From Pseudomonas sp. MYb60 (GTDB lineage Bacteria > Pseudomonadota > Gammaproteobacteria > Pseudomonadales > Pseudomonadaceae), in the NCBI RefSeq assembly GCF_002979555.1, contig NZ_PCOZ01000001.1, positions 1 through 64,000 of the forward strand: a stretch of 64,000 bases of DNA, written 5' to 3'. The position numbers and the translations under genes were made by a program. Numbering within the stretch: the stretch's first letter is position 1; the number at the start of each line of letters is the position of its first letter. Below are positions 1 to 8,675 of the stretch, piece after piece. The notes beneath the pieces are model-generated. The model worked only from the letters and a program-made list of their open reading frames with translations, ran no database searches and was not told the origin of the DNA.

Positions 1-73
1 GTATAGCGCAGTCCGGTAGCGCGCCTGCTTTGGGAGCAGGATGTCGGGAGTTCGAATCCCCCTACCCCGACCA
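1..73 (+). tRNA. tRNA-Pro(UGG), 5' end cut by window edge
   Basis: This is a proline tRNA read on the plus strand. The anticodon arm CCTGC-TTTGGGA-GCAGG gives anticodon TGG. It is followed by the T arm with GTTCGAATC and an encoded CCA at 71-73. The 3' acceptor strand implies about four more bases (CGGG) before the window start, so the gene is complete in the genome but truncated here. Confidence 0.95.
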
Positions 74-78
74 TATTA

Positions 79-114
79 AAAATCCTCGTATCGAAAGATA
101 CGGGGATTTTTTTT
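79..114 (+). terminator. Intrinsic terminator after tRNA-Pro
   Basis: A 14-bp stem (79-92 with 97-110, one G-U pair) closed by a GAAA tetraloop runs into a T tract to 114. It sits six bases after the CCA of tRNA-Pro, so it should end that transcript. Confidence 0.85.
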
Positions 115-144
115 GCCTGCAAAAATCTGAAAAACACCGCAGGG

Positions 145-180
145 CCAATGTGGGAGGGGGCAAGCCCCCTCCCACATTGG
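145..180. repeat. REP-type palindrome
   Basis: A perfect 17-bp inverted repeat (145-161 with 164-180) with a two-base loop, built on the arm TGTGGGAGGGGGC. The same arm recurs at 34098-34188, so this is one member of a dispersed extragenic repeat family. It lies between tRNA-Pro and the 3' end of ndh. Confidence 0.85.
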
Positions 181-204
181 CCGAGCCCGACTTGGGCCCC
201 GTTT

Positions 205-1503
205 TCAGTGCAGCTTGAGACGCGGCTCGGTCCCACGCCCAATCTTGCTCCCCAGCATCAGCATTGCCGTGCGGAAGAAGCCATACAGCGCCATCTGGTG
301 CATCCGGTACAGCGACACATAGAACATCCGTGCCAGCCAGCCCTCCAGCATCACGCTGCCGGTGAGGTTGCCCATCAAGTTACCCACAGCAGAAAACCGC
401 GACAGCGAGATCAGCGAGCCATAGTCGGTGTATTTGTACGAAGGCAGCTCCTTGCCTTCGATCCGCAGCTTCAACGACTTGGCCAGCAGTGATGCCTGCT
501 GGTGAGCCGCCTGGGCGCGTGGCGGTACATTGCGGTCGGTGCCGGGTTGCGGGCAGGCGGCGCAGTCACCAAAGGCAAAGATGTTTTCGTCGCGGGTGGT
601 CTGCAGCGTCGGCAACACCTGAAGCTGGTTGATCCGGTTGGTTTCCAGCCCGTCGATGTCCTTCAGGAACCCAGGTGCGCGGATCCCGGCAGCCCACACC
701 TTGAGGCTGGCTGGAATGACTTGGCCGCTGCTGGTGATCAGTGCGTCGGCCGTTACTTCACTCACCGCCGAATTGGTCAGCACAGTCACGCCGAGCTTTT
801 CCAGGGTTTTATGCACAGGGCCGCCGATGCGTTCAGGCAGGGCAGGCAGTACCCGTGGGCCGGCTTCGATCAGGGTGATGTGCATGTTTTCCGGCTTGAT
901 CCGGTCCAGGCCATAGGCGGCGAGCTCGTGGGCGGCGTTATGCAGTTCGGCGGCCAGCTCCACACCGGTAGCGCCGGCACCCACGATAGCGACGCTGATC
1001 TGCTCGACCGCATCCGTTTGCCCGGCATGGGCGCGCAGGTAGTGGTTGAGCAATTGTTGGTGAAAGCGCTCGGCCTGCTTGCGGGTATCGAGGAACAGGC
1101 AGTGTTGGGCTGCGCCTTCGGTGCCGAAATCATTGGTGGTGCTACCGACGGCGATCACCAGGCTGTCGTAACCCAGCACGCGCGCAGGTACCAGCTCACG
1201 GCCTTCTTCATCGAGGGTGGCGGCCAACTGGATTTTCTTCTGCTCACGATCAAGTCCGCTCATGCGGCCCAGTTGGAACTCGAAGTGGTTCCATTTCGCC
1301 TGGGCGACATAATTGAGTTCGTCTTCCGAAGAGTTCAGCGAGCCGGCTGCCACTTCATGCAGCAGGGGCTTCCAGATGTGGGTCAGGTTGGTGTCCACCA
1401 GCGTGATGCTGGCGGTACCGCGCTTGCCCAGAGTCTTACCCAGGCGTGTAGCCAACTCCAGGCCGCCGGCGCCGCCGCCGACGATAATAATACGATGGGT
1501 CAT
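205..1503 (-). CDS. ndh: Type II NADH dehydrogenase (NAD(P)/FAD oxidoreductase)
   Basis: 432 residues. Non-proton-pumping NADH:quinone oxidoreductase attached to the inner face of the cytoplasmic membrane; it passes electrons from NADH through FAD to quinone. The N-terminal Rossmann motif GGGAGGLELATRLG binds FAD. A second glycine motif (AIVGAGATGVELA) near residue 170 binds NADH, and FAFGDCAA near residue 320 is the flavin-contacting motif. The C-terminal third lacks clear membrane-spanning helices, as is usual. The ATG at 1503 is preferred because the protein then begins MTHRIIIVGGG; an in-frame TTG at 1518 would add five residues. It is monocistronic, with DUF3094 upstream in the same orientation. 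Confidence 0.93.
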   Translation of the reverse strand: MTHRIIIVGGGAGGLELATRLGKTLGKRGTASITLVDTNLTHIWKPLLHEVAAGSLNSSEDELNYVAQAKWNHFEFQLGRMSGLDREQKKIQLAATLDEEGRELVPARVLGYDSLVIAVGSTTNDFGTEGAAQHCLFLDTRKQAERFHQQLLNHYLRAHAGQTDAVEQISVAIVGAGATGVELAAELHNAAHELAAYGLDRIKPENMHITLIEAGPRVLPALPERIGGPVHKTLEKLGVTVLTNSAVSEVTADALITSSGQVIPASLKVWAAGIRAPGFLKDIDGLETNRINQLQVLPTLQTTRDENIFAFGDCAACPQPGTDRNVPPRAQAAHQQASLLAKSLKLRIEGKELPSYKYTDYGSLISLSRFSAVGNLMGNLTGSVMLEGWLARMFYVSLYRMHQMALYGFFRTAMLMLGSKIGRGTEPRLKLH

Positions 1504-1563
1504 GGGGATATCTCGCAAGGCTAAAAGAAATCGGAGCAGTTACCTTCGCGAGCGCCAGGCAGC

Positions 1564-1737
1564 TCATAGCGTCAGGTAACTCAAAAGGCGGCTCAGCAGA
1601 CCGAGGCCGATCACCACAACCAGCACCACGCCGAGGAGCAGCCACGGCCGGAAAGGCTTGCGCTCGACTCGGTGTTGGGACAGTTGCAGGTACTCTTCGA
1701 CATGCTGTTGGTCATCGGGGTTCAGGCGGCTGGTCAT
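1564..1737 (-). CDS. DUF3094 small membrane protein
   Basis: 57 residues. A polar N-terminal half (MTSRLNPDDQQHVEEYLQ) is followed by one strongly hydrophobic segment (LLLGVVLVVVIGLGLL), so it is a single-pass inner-membrane protein. The pattern and length match the Pseudomonas family DUF3094, of unknown function. The start at 1737 is preceded by GACGAGG about seven bases upstream, which favours it over a longer in-frame start at 1764. It lies between ndh and the DUF1780 gene on the same strand and may be co-transcribed with ndh. Confidence 0.8.
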   Translation of the reverse strand: MTSRLNPDDQQHVEEYLQLSQHRVERKPFRPWLLLGVVLVVVIGLGLLSRLLSYLTL

Positions 1738-1791
1738 AAAGGCCTCGTCAGGTAGACGTTGCAAAAGGGCGCCACGTTACAGTCCGGGGGC

Positions 1792-2421
1792 TCAGAGGCT
1801 GATACCCACATCGAACACTATGCTGCGACCCAGGTTGTTGCGCAAGAAATCCGGCGCATCCGGATGGGCAAACAGCACCCGTGCAAACGTCGGCCCCACC
1901 AGCGACAGCGAGCGCCAGCCCTGGCGCAGGTATTCGGTAGGCGGCGGGAAATGGCTGTTGAGGTCGAGCACTTCGCGCTTGAGGCTGCTGAAGGCAATCA
2001 AGTCCAGCTCGCCCAGGTCCATGCCGCGTTCTTTATAGTTGTGGGCTTTTTTGCGCAGCGTCGGCGCCAGGCGCAACAAAAACTCATGGGCCGGGATGCG
2101 CCGCGGCTTGGCCTCACGCCGCACCAATTGGCTCAAGGAGAAGGCGCTGCGTCGGCGCAACAGCTCATCGCGCCATTCATCATTCAGTCGCCGTCCTTCA
2201 TCAAGGACGAAAAACACCTCGAAACTGGCGTCACGAAACAGGACATCCGGTGGTTCTTGACCGGCGGCATGAAATTCTTCGGCACGGTAGGGCACATTCA
2301 AGCCTTGCAGCAGGCGCTGGCAGACCCAACGCTCACGCTCCCATTTGCGGGCATTGGATAAAAACGCGTTGGCTTGTTCGGCTGCTACGGTGAGCAGGCG
2401 CAAGTAGTCTGAGTCATCCAT
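1792..2421 (-). CDS. DUF1780 protein, putative nuclease-like
   Basis: 209 residues, soluble, no signal peptide. The sequence, starting MDDSDYLRLLTVAAEQANAF, matches the Pseudomonas-restricted DUF1780 family. That family has been described as endonuclease-like in fold; no activity can be shown from this sequence. It is charged throughout, with a conserved-looking VLFRDASFEVFFVLDEGRR segment near residues 60-78. The 5' end abuts the divergent membrane-protein gene, so the two share a promoter region of about 100 bases. Confidence 0.8.
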   Translation of the reverse strand: MDDSDYLRLLTVAAEQANAFLSNARKWERERWVCQRLLQGLNVPYRAEEFHAAGQEPPDVLFRDASFEVFFVLDEGRRLNDEWRDELLRRRSAFSLSQLVRREAKPRRIPAHEFLLRLAPTLRKKAHNYKERGMDLGELDLIAFSSLKREVLDLNSHFPPPTEYLRQGWRSLSLVGPTFARVLFAHPDAPDFLRNNLGRSIVFDVGISL

Positions 2422-2522
2422 GCTTGCAGCTTAGCGTCCAAATGATGACCGCAGGAAGTCCTGCTGCAAAAGGTCGGTGTAGACTGGCCGCTCGACTGTT
2501 ACTCAAAGAATGGAGTGCCGCC

Positions 2523-3212
2523 GTGATCAGTGCCGCCGTGCTCGCACCGCTAACCCTTGGCGTCGGCTGGTTGTTGTTTGCACCGCTGGTGCTATGGGCT
2601 GTGTTGCGCGCGCCGTGGGTCGAACTGTTTGCCGACCGACGGCGCCAGCATCTGCTGTTTGGCACCGTGTTCGCGTTGTTCATGCTGTGGCTGGTGCGGC
2701 GTGACTTTGATACCGGCGTGTCCTACCACTTCATCGGCATGACCGCCGTGACCCTGCTGCTGGACTGGCCCCTGGCAATCGTCGGGGGCGTTGCCGCCCA
2801 GCTCGGCCTCATGCTGCTGGGGCGACAAGACCTCGCGGCGCTCGGGATCAACGGCCTGTTGCTGGTTGCGCTGCCAGTGCTGGTCACCGAAAGCTGCGCG
2901 ATGCTGGTGGAGCGCGCCCAGCCACGCAATCCCTTTGTCTATATCTTCTGCTCCGGTTTTTTTGCCGCCGCCTTGTCGGCGTTGCTTTGCCTGCTGGTGG
3001 GGCTTGGGTTGCTGTGGTTCGATGGGCTTTTCGCGATGCCGGAATGGCTGGAAGATTTTGTCGGTTACCTGTGGCTGATCATCTTTCCCGAAGCCTTTAT
3101 CAACGGCGTGGTCATCAGTGCCTTGGTGGTGTTTTGCCCCGAATGGCTGGAAACCTTCAACCGCACCCGCTACCTCTCGGCCCCTTGGAAGGACGACGAC
3201 TCGCAGCGTTGA
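2523..3212 (+). CDS. Predicted multi-pass membrane protein (COG3235-like)
   Basis: 229 residues with about six hydrophobic segments, for example VLAPLTLGVGWLLFAPLVLW and FSGFF-type helices near the C-terminus. Proteins like this are labelled COG3235 predicted membrane protein, or energy-coupling-factor permease-like, because of weak CbiM resemblance. No transport substrate can be assigned here and no ATPase gene is adjacent. The GTG start at 2523 is preferred because TGGAG lies seven bases upstream; upstream in-frame ATGs have no ribosome site and would add a non-hydrophobic tail. Confidence 0.7.
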   Translation: MISAAVLAPLTLGVGWLLFAPLVLWAVLRAPWVELFADRRRQHLLFGTVFALFMLWLVRRDFDTGVSYHFIGMTAVTLLLDWPLAIVGGVAAQLGLMLLGRQDLAALGINGLLLVALPVLVTESCAMLVERAQPRNPFVYIFCSGFFAAALSALLCLLVGLGLLWFDGLFAMPEWLEDFVGYLWLIIFPEAFINGVVISALVVFCPEWLETFNRTRYLSAPWKDDDSQR

Positions 3213-3276
3213 TCCAGGTCAAATCGCGGACATGCGCGCAGGATCATGCTCTGGCAAATTTTCGGGAGCACGAATC

Positions 3277-3492
3277 ATGAGTGTGTATGAGTGGGCACGG
3301 CAGGAGTTGCGTAGAAGCCAGGACGCGGCACAGGAAATCGGATTCGACCCAGGCTTGACCTTGCGCGCGATGCTCAGTGCGGTGGTGCAGCAGAGCAAGG
3401 GCGTACGCACCTTCGAGGACCTGGCCGACGAGCTGCAATACCTCGCAGAAAACCTCGACGACCAGCAGGTATATGCCTTTATGCGCCCTTAG
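3277..3492 (+). CDS. Conserved small hypothetical protein
   Basis: 71 residues, starting [16 protein letters not shown], soluble and acidic overall. I do not recognise a named domain. The start is supported by CGGGAG ten bases upstream of the ATG. It follows the membrane-protein gene by 64 bases on the same strand. Its stop codon overlaps the 3' end of yacG by four bases in convergent orientation. Confidence 0.7.
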   Translation: MSVYEWARQELRRSQDAAQEIGFDPGLTLRAMLSAVVQQSKGVRTFEDLADELQYLAENLDDQQVYAFMRP

Positions 3493-3689
3493 TGGCGCGG
3501 CGGAAGGTCTTCGGAAAACAGCTCGTCTTCGGCGTCAGGCGCCACTGGAATCTTGTGTTCTTCAGCGGCCCAGGCGCCCAGATCGATGAGTTTGCAACGG
3601 TCCGAACAGAACGGCCGGTTGAGGTTGGTCGCTTTCCATTCCACGGGTGCGCCGCAGGTTGGGCAGTCGACGGTCAAGGGTTGGCTCAT
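3489..3689 (-). CDS. yacG: DNA gyrase inhibitor YacG
   Basis: 66 residues. YacG is a zinc-finger protein that binds GyrB and inhibits gyrase. The motif [10 protein letters not shown]...[15 protein letters not shown] supplies the four zinc-binding cysteines (C9, C12, C28, C32) in the family order, and the acidic tail ([11 protein letters not shown]) is typical. It is the last gene of the pilC-pilD-coaE-yacG operon; its ATG overlaps the coaE stop by four bases, implying translational coupling. Confidence 0.93.
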   Translation of the reverse strand: MSQPLTVDCPTCGAPVEWKATNLNRPFCSDRCKLIDLGAWAAEEHKIPVAPDAEDELFSEDLPPRH

Positions 3690-4309
3690 GATCGGCCTCC
3701 ACGCAAAGTAAGGTAAAAGTGGTGCAGTCGCTCGACCTCGCTGTGCAGCCAGGCAAGGTCTCTGTCATTGACCAGCACATCGTCGGCATGTTTCAGGCGG
3801 TCTTCACGGGGGGACTGGGCCTTGAGGATCGCCTGCACCTGTTGCTCGCTGATGCCGTCACGCTGCAGGGTACGCTGAATCTGCAGCGCTTGCGGTACGT
3901 CGATCACCAGGATGCGCTGGGTCATGCTGTACTGGCCGGATTCAATCAGCAGCGGCGACACCAGGATCGCGTAAGGGGATTTGGCCCGCGCCAAGTGGCT
4001 GCGAATCTCCTCGCCAATCAACGGGTGCAGCAAAGCTTCTAGCCAGAGGCGTTCTTCGGGGACTTCGAAGATCCGCTTGCGCAGCGCCGCCCGGTCCAGC
4101 TGACCGTCAGGCTGCAGTACGCCCGCGCCAAAATGCTCGACGATGCGCGCCAGTGCCGGCCGGCCAGGTTCTACGACCCAACGAGCAGCATGATCGGCGT
4201 CGACCAGGTCGATACCCAGGTCGATAAAGTGTTGGGCCGCCGCGCTTTTGCCGCTGCCGATGCCGCCGGTGAGGCCAAGAATCCAGGGTGTTGCGTCAGA
4301 AGTGGTCAT
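3686..4309 (-). CDS. coaE: Dephospho-CoA kinase
   Basis: 207 residues, the normal family length. It phosphorylates dephospho-CoA with ATP in the last step of coenzyme A synthesis in the cytosol. The P-loop [11 protein letters not shown] lies near residues 12-22, and the [14 protein letters not shown] motif and the lid/C-terminal helices follow. The start at 4309 is fixed by a four-base overlap with the pilD stop; an upstream in-frame ATG would extend it into pilD by 16 unrelated residues. The housekeeping gene is carried in the pilus operon, as in other pseudomonads. Confidence 0.95.
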   Translation of the reverse strand: MTTSDATPWILGLTGGIGSGKSAAAQHFIDLGIDLVDADHAARWVVEPGRPALARIVEHFGAGVLQPDGQLDRAALRKRIFEVPEERLWLEALLHPLIGEEIRSHLARAKSPYAILVSPLLIESGQYSMTQRILVIDVPQALQIQRTLQRDGISEQQVQAILKAQSPREDRLKHADDVLVNDRDLAWLHSEVERLHHFYLTLRGGRS

Positions 4310-5172
4310 CTGAAACCGACAGACTGCAAATAGAAGTCGGTTATTTGACCACCCCACAGCAATGCAATCCAGCCGGCAATTGCCAGATAGGGGCCAAACG
4401 GCATTGGCGTGGACGCCTGGGTGTTGCGCAGGCGCATCAGGATCAGGCCCATGAACACGCCCACCAAGGACGACATCAGCAGCGTCATCGGCAAAATCTG
4501 CCAGCCGCCCCAGGCGCCGAGCAGCGCGAGTAGCTTGAAGTCACCGTGGCCCATGCCGTCCTTGCCAGTGACCAGTTTGAATACCCAGAACAGGGTCCAC
4601 AGGCTCATGTACCCGATGACTGCGCCCCACACGGCGTCGGGCAATGTGGTCAACAATGAGAAACTGTTAACGATCAGTCCCAGCCACATCAATGGCAGGA
4701 CCAGCACATCTGGCAGCAGTTGGTGGTCTGCGTCGATCAGGCTCATCGCCAGCAGCCCCCAGCTCAACAGCAGCACGGCCCCTGCCTGCCAGCCGAAGCC
4801 GAAATGCCAGGCCACCCACGCCGACATCAGGCCGCACGCCAGTTCGGTCAGCGGATAGCGCAGGCTGATCGAGCCTTGGCATTCGGCGCAGCGCCCTCGT
4901 AGCAACAGGTAGCTGAGCAGCGGGATATTTTCCCACGGACGAATCGCGTGATTGCAGTGGGGGCAGCAGGAGTTCGGGTGCATCAGGTTATACGTGGCGC
5001 CGGCAGGTTCAGCGGGCAGGCCGAGCACCTCATGGGCCTGGGCGCGCCATTCCCGCTCGAGCATCTTGGGCAGGCGCCATACCAGTACGTTGATGAAGCT
5101 TCCAACGATCAGGCCCAGCACCAGGCCCATCATCGCAAAGGCCCACGGGTGCTCGATCAACAGAAGGCTCAA
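4306..5172 (-). CDS. pilD: Prepilin peptidase / N-methyltransferase PilD
   Basis: 288 residues. It cleaves the leader of type IV prepilins and pseudopilins in the inner membrane and methylates the new N-terminal phenylalanine. The cytoplasmic domain has the zinc tetracysteine (CCPHC...CAEC, near residues 72-100). The two catalytic aspartates are in [11 protein letters not shown] and in GMGHGDFKL. About eight membrane helices are present. It overlaps pilC upstream and coaE downstream by four bases each. It probably also serves type II secretion pseudopilins elsewhere in the genome. Confidence 0.95.
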   Translation of the reverse strand: MSLLLIEHPWAFAMMGLVLGLIVGSFINVLVWRLPKMLEREWRAQAHEVLGLPAEPAGATYNLMHPNSCCPHCNHAIRPWENIPLLSYLLLRGRCAECQGSISLRYPLTELACGLMSAWVAWHFGFGWQAGAVLLLSWGLLAMSLIDADHQLLPDVLVLPLMWLGLIVNSFSLLTTLPDAVWGAVIGYMSLWTLFWVFKLVTGKDGMGHGDFKLLALLGAWGGWQILPMTLLMSSLVGVFMGLILMRLRNTQASTPMPFGPYLAIAGWIALLWGGQITDFYLQSVGFR

Positions 5173-6377
5173 AACGCGCTCCCCAATTGGAAGACCGGCA
5201 GGTACATGGCAACCACCAATGCGCCGACAACCGAGCCTAAAACCACCATCATCACCGGCTCCATCAGGCCGGTGAGGTTATCCACCAGGTCATCCACCTG
5301 CGCCTCGTAATGGCTGGCGACTTTTTCCAGCATCCGCTCCAGGGTTCCGGACTCTTCGCCAATGGCGGTCATCTGGATCGCCATGCCGGGAAACAGGCCG
5401 CTGCTGGCCATGGATTGATTCAACTGCATGCCGGTGGATACATCGCGTTGCATATGCTCGATTGCCTGTTTGAACGGTCCGGAGCCTGTGGCGCCGGCGA
5501 CGGAGTCCAGCGCCTGTACCAGCGGAACGCCGGCGGCAAAGGTGGTGGACAAGGTGCGGGCGTAGCGGGCCACGGCCGATTTCGTCAGCAGTTTGCCTGC
5601 CAGGGGCGTTTTCAACAAACCGGCGTCCAGCCAGAAACGAAACCGAGGCAGCGTCCGATAGGCATGGCGCACTCCAAGGGTGACTGCCGCCAGCACCAAT
5701 GCGAGCATCCACCAGGCTTGCTGCATGAACGCCGACAGGGCGATGACCCGCAATGTAAACCCAGGCAGCGTGCCATTGACCCCGTCGAACAACGTCTGGA
5801 ACTGCGGCACTACGTGAATCAGCAGCAGGCTGGTCACCAGGCTGGCGACCACCAGGACCGCCAACGGATAGGTCATGGCTTTTTTGATTCGGGTGATCAG
5901 TTGCGCGCTTTTTTCCCGGTGTAGGGCTATTCGCTCCAGCAGGGTTTCCAGCTTCCCGGCCTGCTCGCCGGCAGCCACCAGGTTGCAATACAGCTCATCG
6001 AAGCAGCGCGGTTGTTTGCGCAGTGCATCGGCTAGGCTGCAGCCCGCGGCGATCTCTTGCTTCAACGTCTTCACCAGTGCTTGTGTTGCGGCGCTGTCGA
6101 AGCCCGCGCCGATGATGTCGAGTGCTTGCATTAAGGGGATGCCGGCTTCGAGCAACGTGGCCAATTGACGGGTGAGCAGGGTGATGTCCGCCGCAGTGGC
6201 CGGCCGCGTGAGACTGGGCAGCAATGGGGGTTTCTTGAGCACCTGTTCAGCGTAGATCCCTTGCTGGCGCAGTTGGGTCTTGATCAGGCCGGGGTTGGAG
6301 CCCCTTGCCTGCCCGGACACCCGTTGCCCTTTGCGGTTGATGCCTTCCCAGGCGTAGAGCGTCGTAGCGTTGTCCAT
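5169..6377 (-). CDS. pilC: Type IV pilus inner-membrane platform protein PilC
   Basis: 402 residues. PilC is the T2SSF-family platform that works with an assembly ATPase to insert pilin subunits. Two T2SSF domains occur at roughly residues 70-195 and 275-395, each with the helix-rich pattern around LLEAGIPLMQALD and TLSTTFAAGVPLVQALD, and three membrane helices. It is the first gene of the minus-strand operon. In P. aeruginosa pilB precedes it; here only 200 bases separate its start from pilA on the opposite strand, so no ATPase gene is present. Confidence 0.94.
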   Translation of the reverse strand: MDNATTLYAWEGINRKGQRVSGQARGSNPGLIKTQLRQQGIYAEQVLKKPPLLPSLTRPATAADITLLTRQLATLLEAGIPLMQALDIIGAGFDSAATQALVKTLKQEIAAGCSLADALRKQPRCFDELYCNLVAAGEQAGKLETLLERIALHREKSAQLITRIKKAMTYPLAVLVVASLVTSLLLIHVVPQFQTLFDGVNGTLPGFTLRVIALSAFMQQAWWMLALVLAAVTLGVRHAYRTLPRFRFWLDAGLLKTPLAGKLLTKSAVARYARTLSTTFAAGVPLVQALDSVAGATGSGPFKQAIEHMQRDVSTGMQLNQSMASSGLFPGMAIQMTAIGEESGTLERMLEKVASHYEAQVDDLVDNLTGLMEPVMMVVLGSVVGALVVAMYLPVFQLGSAF

Positions 6378-6577
6378 GTCACGGTTCCGCAGAGGTCGTC
6401 GAAGATTTATAGCTTAGTCAGGGCAGGGCGGCGGGCAGGCCGGGGATGATGGATAAAATGTCAGAATGTGCGTCTTGCTGGCGCTGGAATGCGTGCGGAT
6501 GAGTACACTGGCGCCGCTGTACAGCACGGGGCGCAGGAAGCGCCTTGATACGGGTTCTATTCTGGAGGGTGAATGTG

Positions 6578-6991
6578 ATGCGTCAAAAAGGTTTTACCTT
6601 GATCGAGTTGTTGATCGTCGTGGCAATCATCGGCATTTTGGCCACTATCGGCCTGCCCATGTACACCACCCACCAGGCCAAGGCGAAGTTCACTGCCGGG
6701 CTTGCCGAAGTCGCGGCCTTGAAGGCCGGGTATGAGGACGTCATCAATCAGGGCACCGTACCGACCCTGCCGTTGATCGGCGGCACCAGCCCCACGGCCA
6801 ACTGCAAGATCGACGTGACGGGCGATGCAGCCACCGGCGCCGGCTCCATCAGTTGCGAAATACTGGACGCGCCAGCGCCCGTGCTGGGCAAGACCATCAC
6901 ACTGGTCCGCAACGCCACCACGGGCTGGAAGTGCGTGACCACCGCCGAGGCTAAATATGTTGCCAAGGGCTGCGGCGCCGACGGGGCATAG
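6578..6991 (+). CDS. pilA: Type IV major pilin PilA
   Basis: 137 residues. The class III leader MRQKG is followed by FTLIELLIVVAIIGILATIG, with Glu5 of the mature protein conserved. PilD should cleave after G5, leaving 132 residues. Four cysteines (in ANCK, ISCE, WKCV, KGCG) could form two disulphides, the last pair closing the C-terminal loop. The protein is short for a pilin and ends CGADGA with no terminal serine. GGAGG lies ten bases upstream of the ATG; a GTG one codon earlier is an alternative start. It is divergent from pilC. I found no convincing sigma-54 (-24/-12) promoter upstream. Confidence 0.92.
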   Translation: MRQKGFTLIELLIVVAIIGILATIGLPMYTTHQAKAKFTAGLAEVAALKAGYEDVINQGTVPTLPLIGGTSPTANCKIDVTGDAATGAGSISCEILDAPAPVLGKTITLVRNATTGWKCVTTAEAKYVAKGCGADGA

Positions 6992-7026
6992 CTGCTAAAC
7001 CATCCACAGGGACGTAGAGGTGGCCG

Positions 7027-8418
7027 ATGTCGTTATCCGTACAGCAGCGCGGTAGCAGTTTTCTGGTAGCAGCGGTGTGTCTGTTGGTTTTTGGCGTAAG
7101 TGCGCCGTTCAGCGGGCATGACCTGCAGCGTGTCGTGCAGATTGCCATCGGGCTGTGTGCGGTGGGGTACGGGTTGTCGATGAGCCCTGTACGGTTGGTG
7201 GATCGACCTACCGCCGTCGGCCTGGCGCTGATTGTCGTGCTGGGCCTGGTGTCTTCGGCGCTGGCCCGGCAACCCCTCTGGGCGCTCACCGAAGTGGCGG
7301 TGTTTGTCAGCTGTGGGGCCATCGCCGTGGCGTTTGCCCTGTTGCGTCGTCACGGTGGCGAGCCATTGGACCGTGCGCTCATCCTGATGGTGGTGCTGCT
7401 GTGCCTGATCAAATCGGCCCAGTACCTGTATGCCGGCACACTGGCGTTCACCAGTGGCGAGCAGGCAATGGACCCGGACCTGCTGCTGGCCGGCTTCTCC
7501 AACAAGCGTTTCTACGGCCAGTTCCAGACCTTCACCTTGCCGTTGCTGGCGCTGCCCTTGCTGCTCCCCACGCTTTCCCGGTCGCTCAAAGGCGCGGTGT
7601 TTGCGTTGCTGTGTGTCTGGTGGCTCATCGCGATCAGCGGCGGGACGCGCGGCACCTGGCTGGGCATGGGCGCCGCCGGCGCAGTATTGGCGCTGCTCGG
7701 GCCATGGGGGCGACGCTGGCTGGGATGGCAACTGGGCGCTGTGCTGGGCGGGTTGCTGCTGTACTGGCTGGCGTTCACGGTCATCGCCGGCTACCTGGGG
7801 CTCGACATTGCCAATGGCGCCAGTGATCGGCTGACCACGTCGCTCTCCGGCCGTGGCCCGATCTGGTGGCAGGCCTGGCACATGCTCGCCGAGCGGCCGC
7901 TGCTGGGCTACGGGCCGATGCATTTTGCCGACATTGCCAACAAGATTGCCGCCCATCCTCATCAGGCCGTTCTGCAATGGGCCAGCGAGTGGGGTGTGCC
8001 GTCGACGGTGTGCGTGGCGGTATTGGCGTGGCGCGCGGGTTGGGCCACCCTCGGTGAGGTGCGAGTGCCATCCGGCGAGCGCGTCAATCTGCTTCGCCTG
8101 TGCCTGTTTGCCGCGTTGATCGGTGCGCTGGTGCAGTCGATGGTCGACGGTGTCCTTGTGATGCCCAACTCGCAGGTGTGGCTGGCGTTGGTGGTGGGTT
8201 GGCTGATGGCGCTGCATGTGTGGCGATCACCGGCAACTCCTGCGTGGCCCCTGGCATGGAACCTGTGGAAAACCTTGAGTGTGCTGTCCGTTGGTCTGCT
8301 GATCTTTATCGCTGTGCGCGACGTCCCTCACATCAAGCAAGCCCAGCAGCAATACGTGCAAAGCCATGACACGCTGCTGCAACCACGTTTCTGGGCCCAG
8401 GGCGTGATTGCCCGTTGA
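7027..8418 (+). CDS. O-antigen ligase family protein, candidate pilin glycosyltransferase (TfpO/PilO-like)
   Basis: 463 residues with about ten membrane helices. The periplasmic loop near residues 275-320 (GRGPIWWQAWHMLAERPLLGYGPMHF) has the signature of the Wzy_C / O-antigen ligase family. These enzymes move a lipid-linked glycan onto an acceptor in the periplasm. Position directly after pilA (35 bases) and before tRNA-Thr, with similar length, matches tfpO/pilO of group I P. aeruginosa strains, so pilin glycosylation is the likely role. The acceptor site is uncertain because this pilin lacks the C-terminal serine used by PilO. GAGG precedes the ATG. Confidence 0.75.
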   Translation: MSLSVQQRGSSFLVAAVCLLVFGVSAPFSGHDLQRVVQIAIGLCAVGYGLSMSPVRLVDRPTAVGLALIVVLGLVSSALARQPLWALTEVAVFVSCGAIAVAFALLRRHGGEPLDRALILMVVLLCLIKSAQYLYAGTLAFTSGEQAMDPDLLLAGFSNKRFYGQFQTFTLPLLALPLLLPTLSRSLKGAVFALLCVWWLIAISGGTRGTWLGMGAAGAVLALLGPWGRRWLGWQLGAVLGGLLLYWLAFTVIAGYLGLDIANGASDRLTTSLSGRGPIWWQAWHMLAERPLLGYGPMHFADIANKIAAHPHQAVLQWASEWGVPSTVCVAVLAWRAGWATLGEVRVPSGERVNLLRLCLFAALIGALVQSMVDGVLVMPNSQVWLALVVGWLMALHVWRSPATPAWPLAWNLWKTLSVLSVGLLIFIAVRDVPHIKQAQQQYVQSHDTLLQPRFWAQGVIAR

Positions 8419-8466
8419 GGGGCGCAAGTTGCCGGACGCCCGATGCGGTGCTAGCTTTAGCCCACC

Positions 8467-8539
8467 GCCCGTGTAGCTCAGCCGGTAGAGCAGCGCACTC
8501 GTAACGCGAAGGTCGCAGGTTCGATTCCTGTCTCGGGCA
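8467..8539 (+). tRNA. tRNA-Thr(CGU)
   Basis: A full cloverleaf can be drawn: acceptor GCCCGTG with CTCGGGC, D arm GCTC...GAGC, anticodon loop CTCGTAA (anticodon CGT), T arm GCAGG-TTCGATT-CCTGT. The 3' CCA is not encoded, since A73 is followed by AAA. There is a T-T mismatch in the acceptor stem (6:67) and an A-C mismatch closing the anticodon loop (31:39). It lies 48 bases after the ligase gene, the same place as in P. aeruginosa pilin loci. Confidence 0.88.
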
Positions 8540-8675
8540 AAAAGGCAGCACCGTTTTCAGATGATCCCAGAATGGTTCTGAAGGCCAGACGAGCCGGCAT
8601 CCGTGCCTGTTCTTTTGTATCTGCGCAACCTGATGTCCCAGATGCATCCCCATTCCTCGATCCAAAGAGAACACC

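Noticed and set aside
6378..6577. Sigma-54 promoter for pilA
   Set aside because: GG and GC pairs such as TGGCGCTGGAATGCG were seen, but the spacing is nine rather than ten bases and no better -24/-12 match exists.
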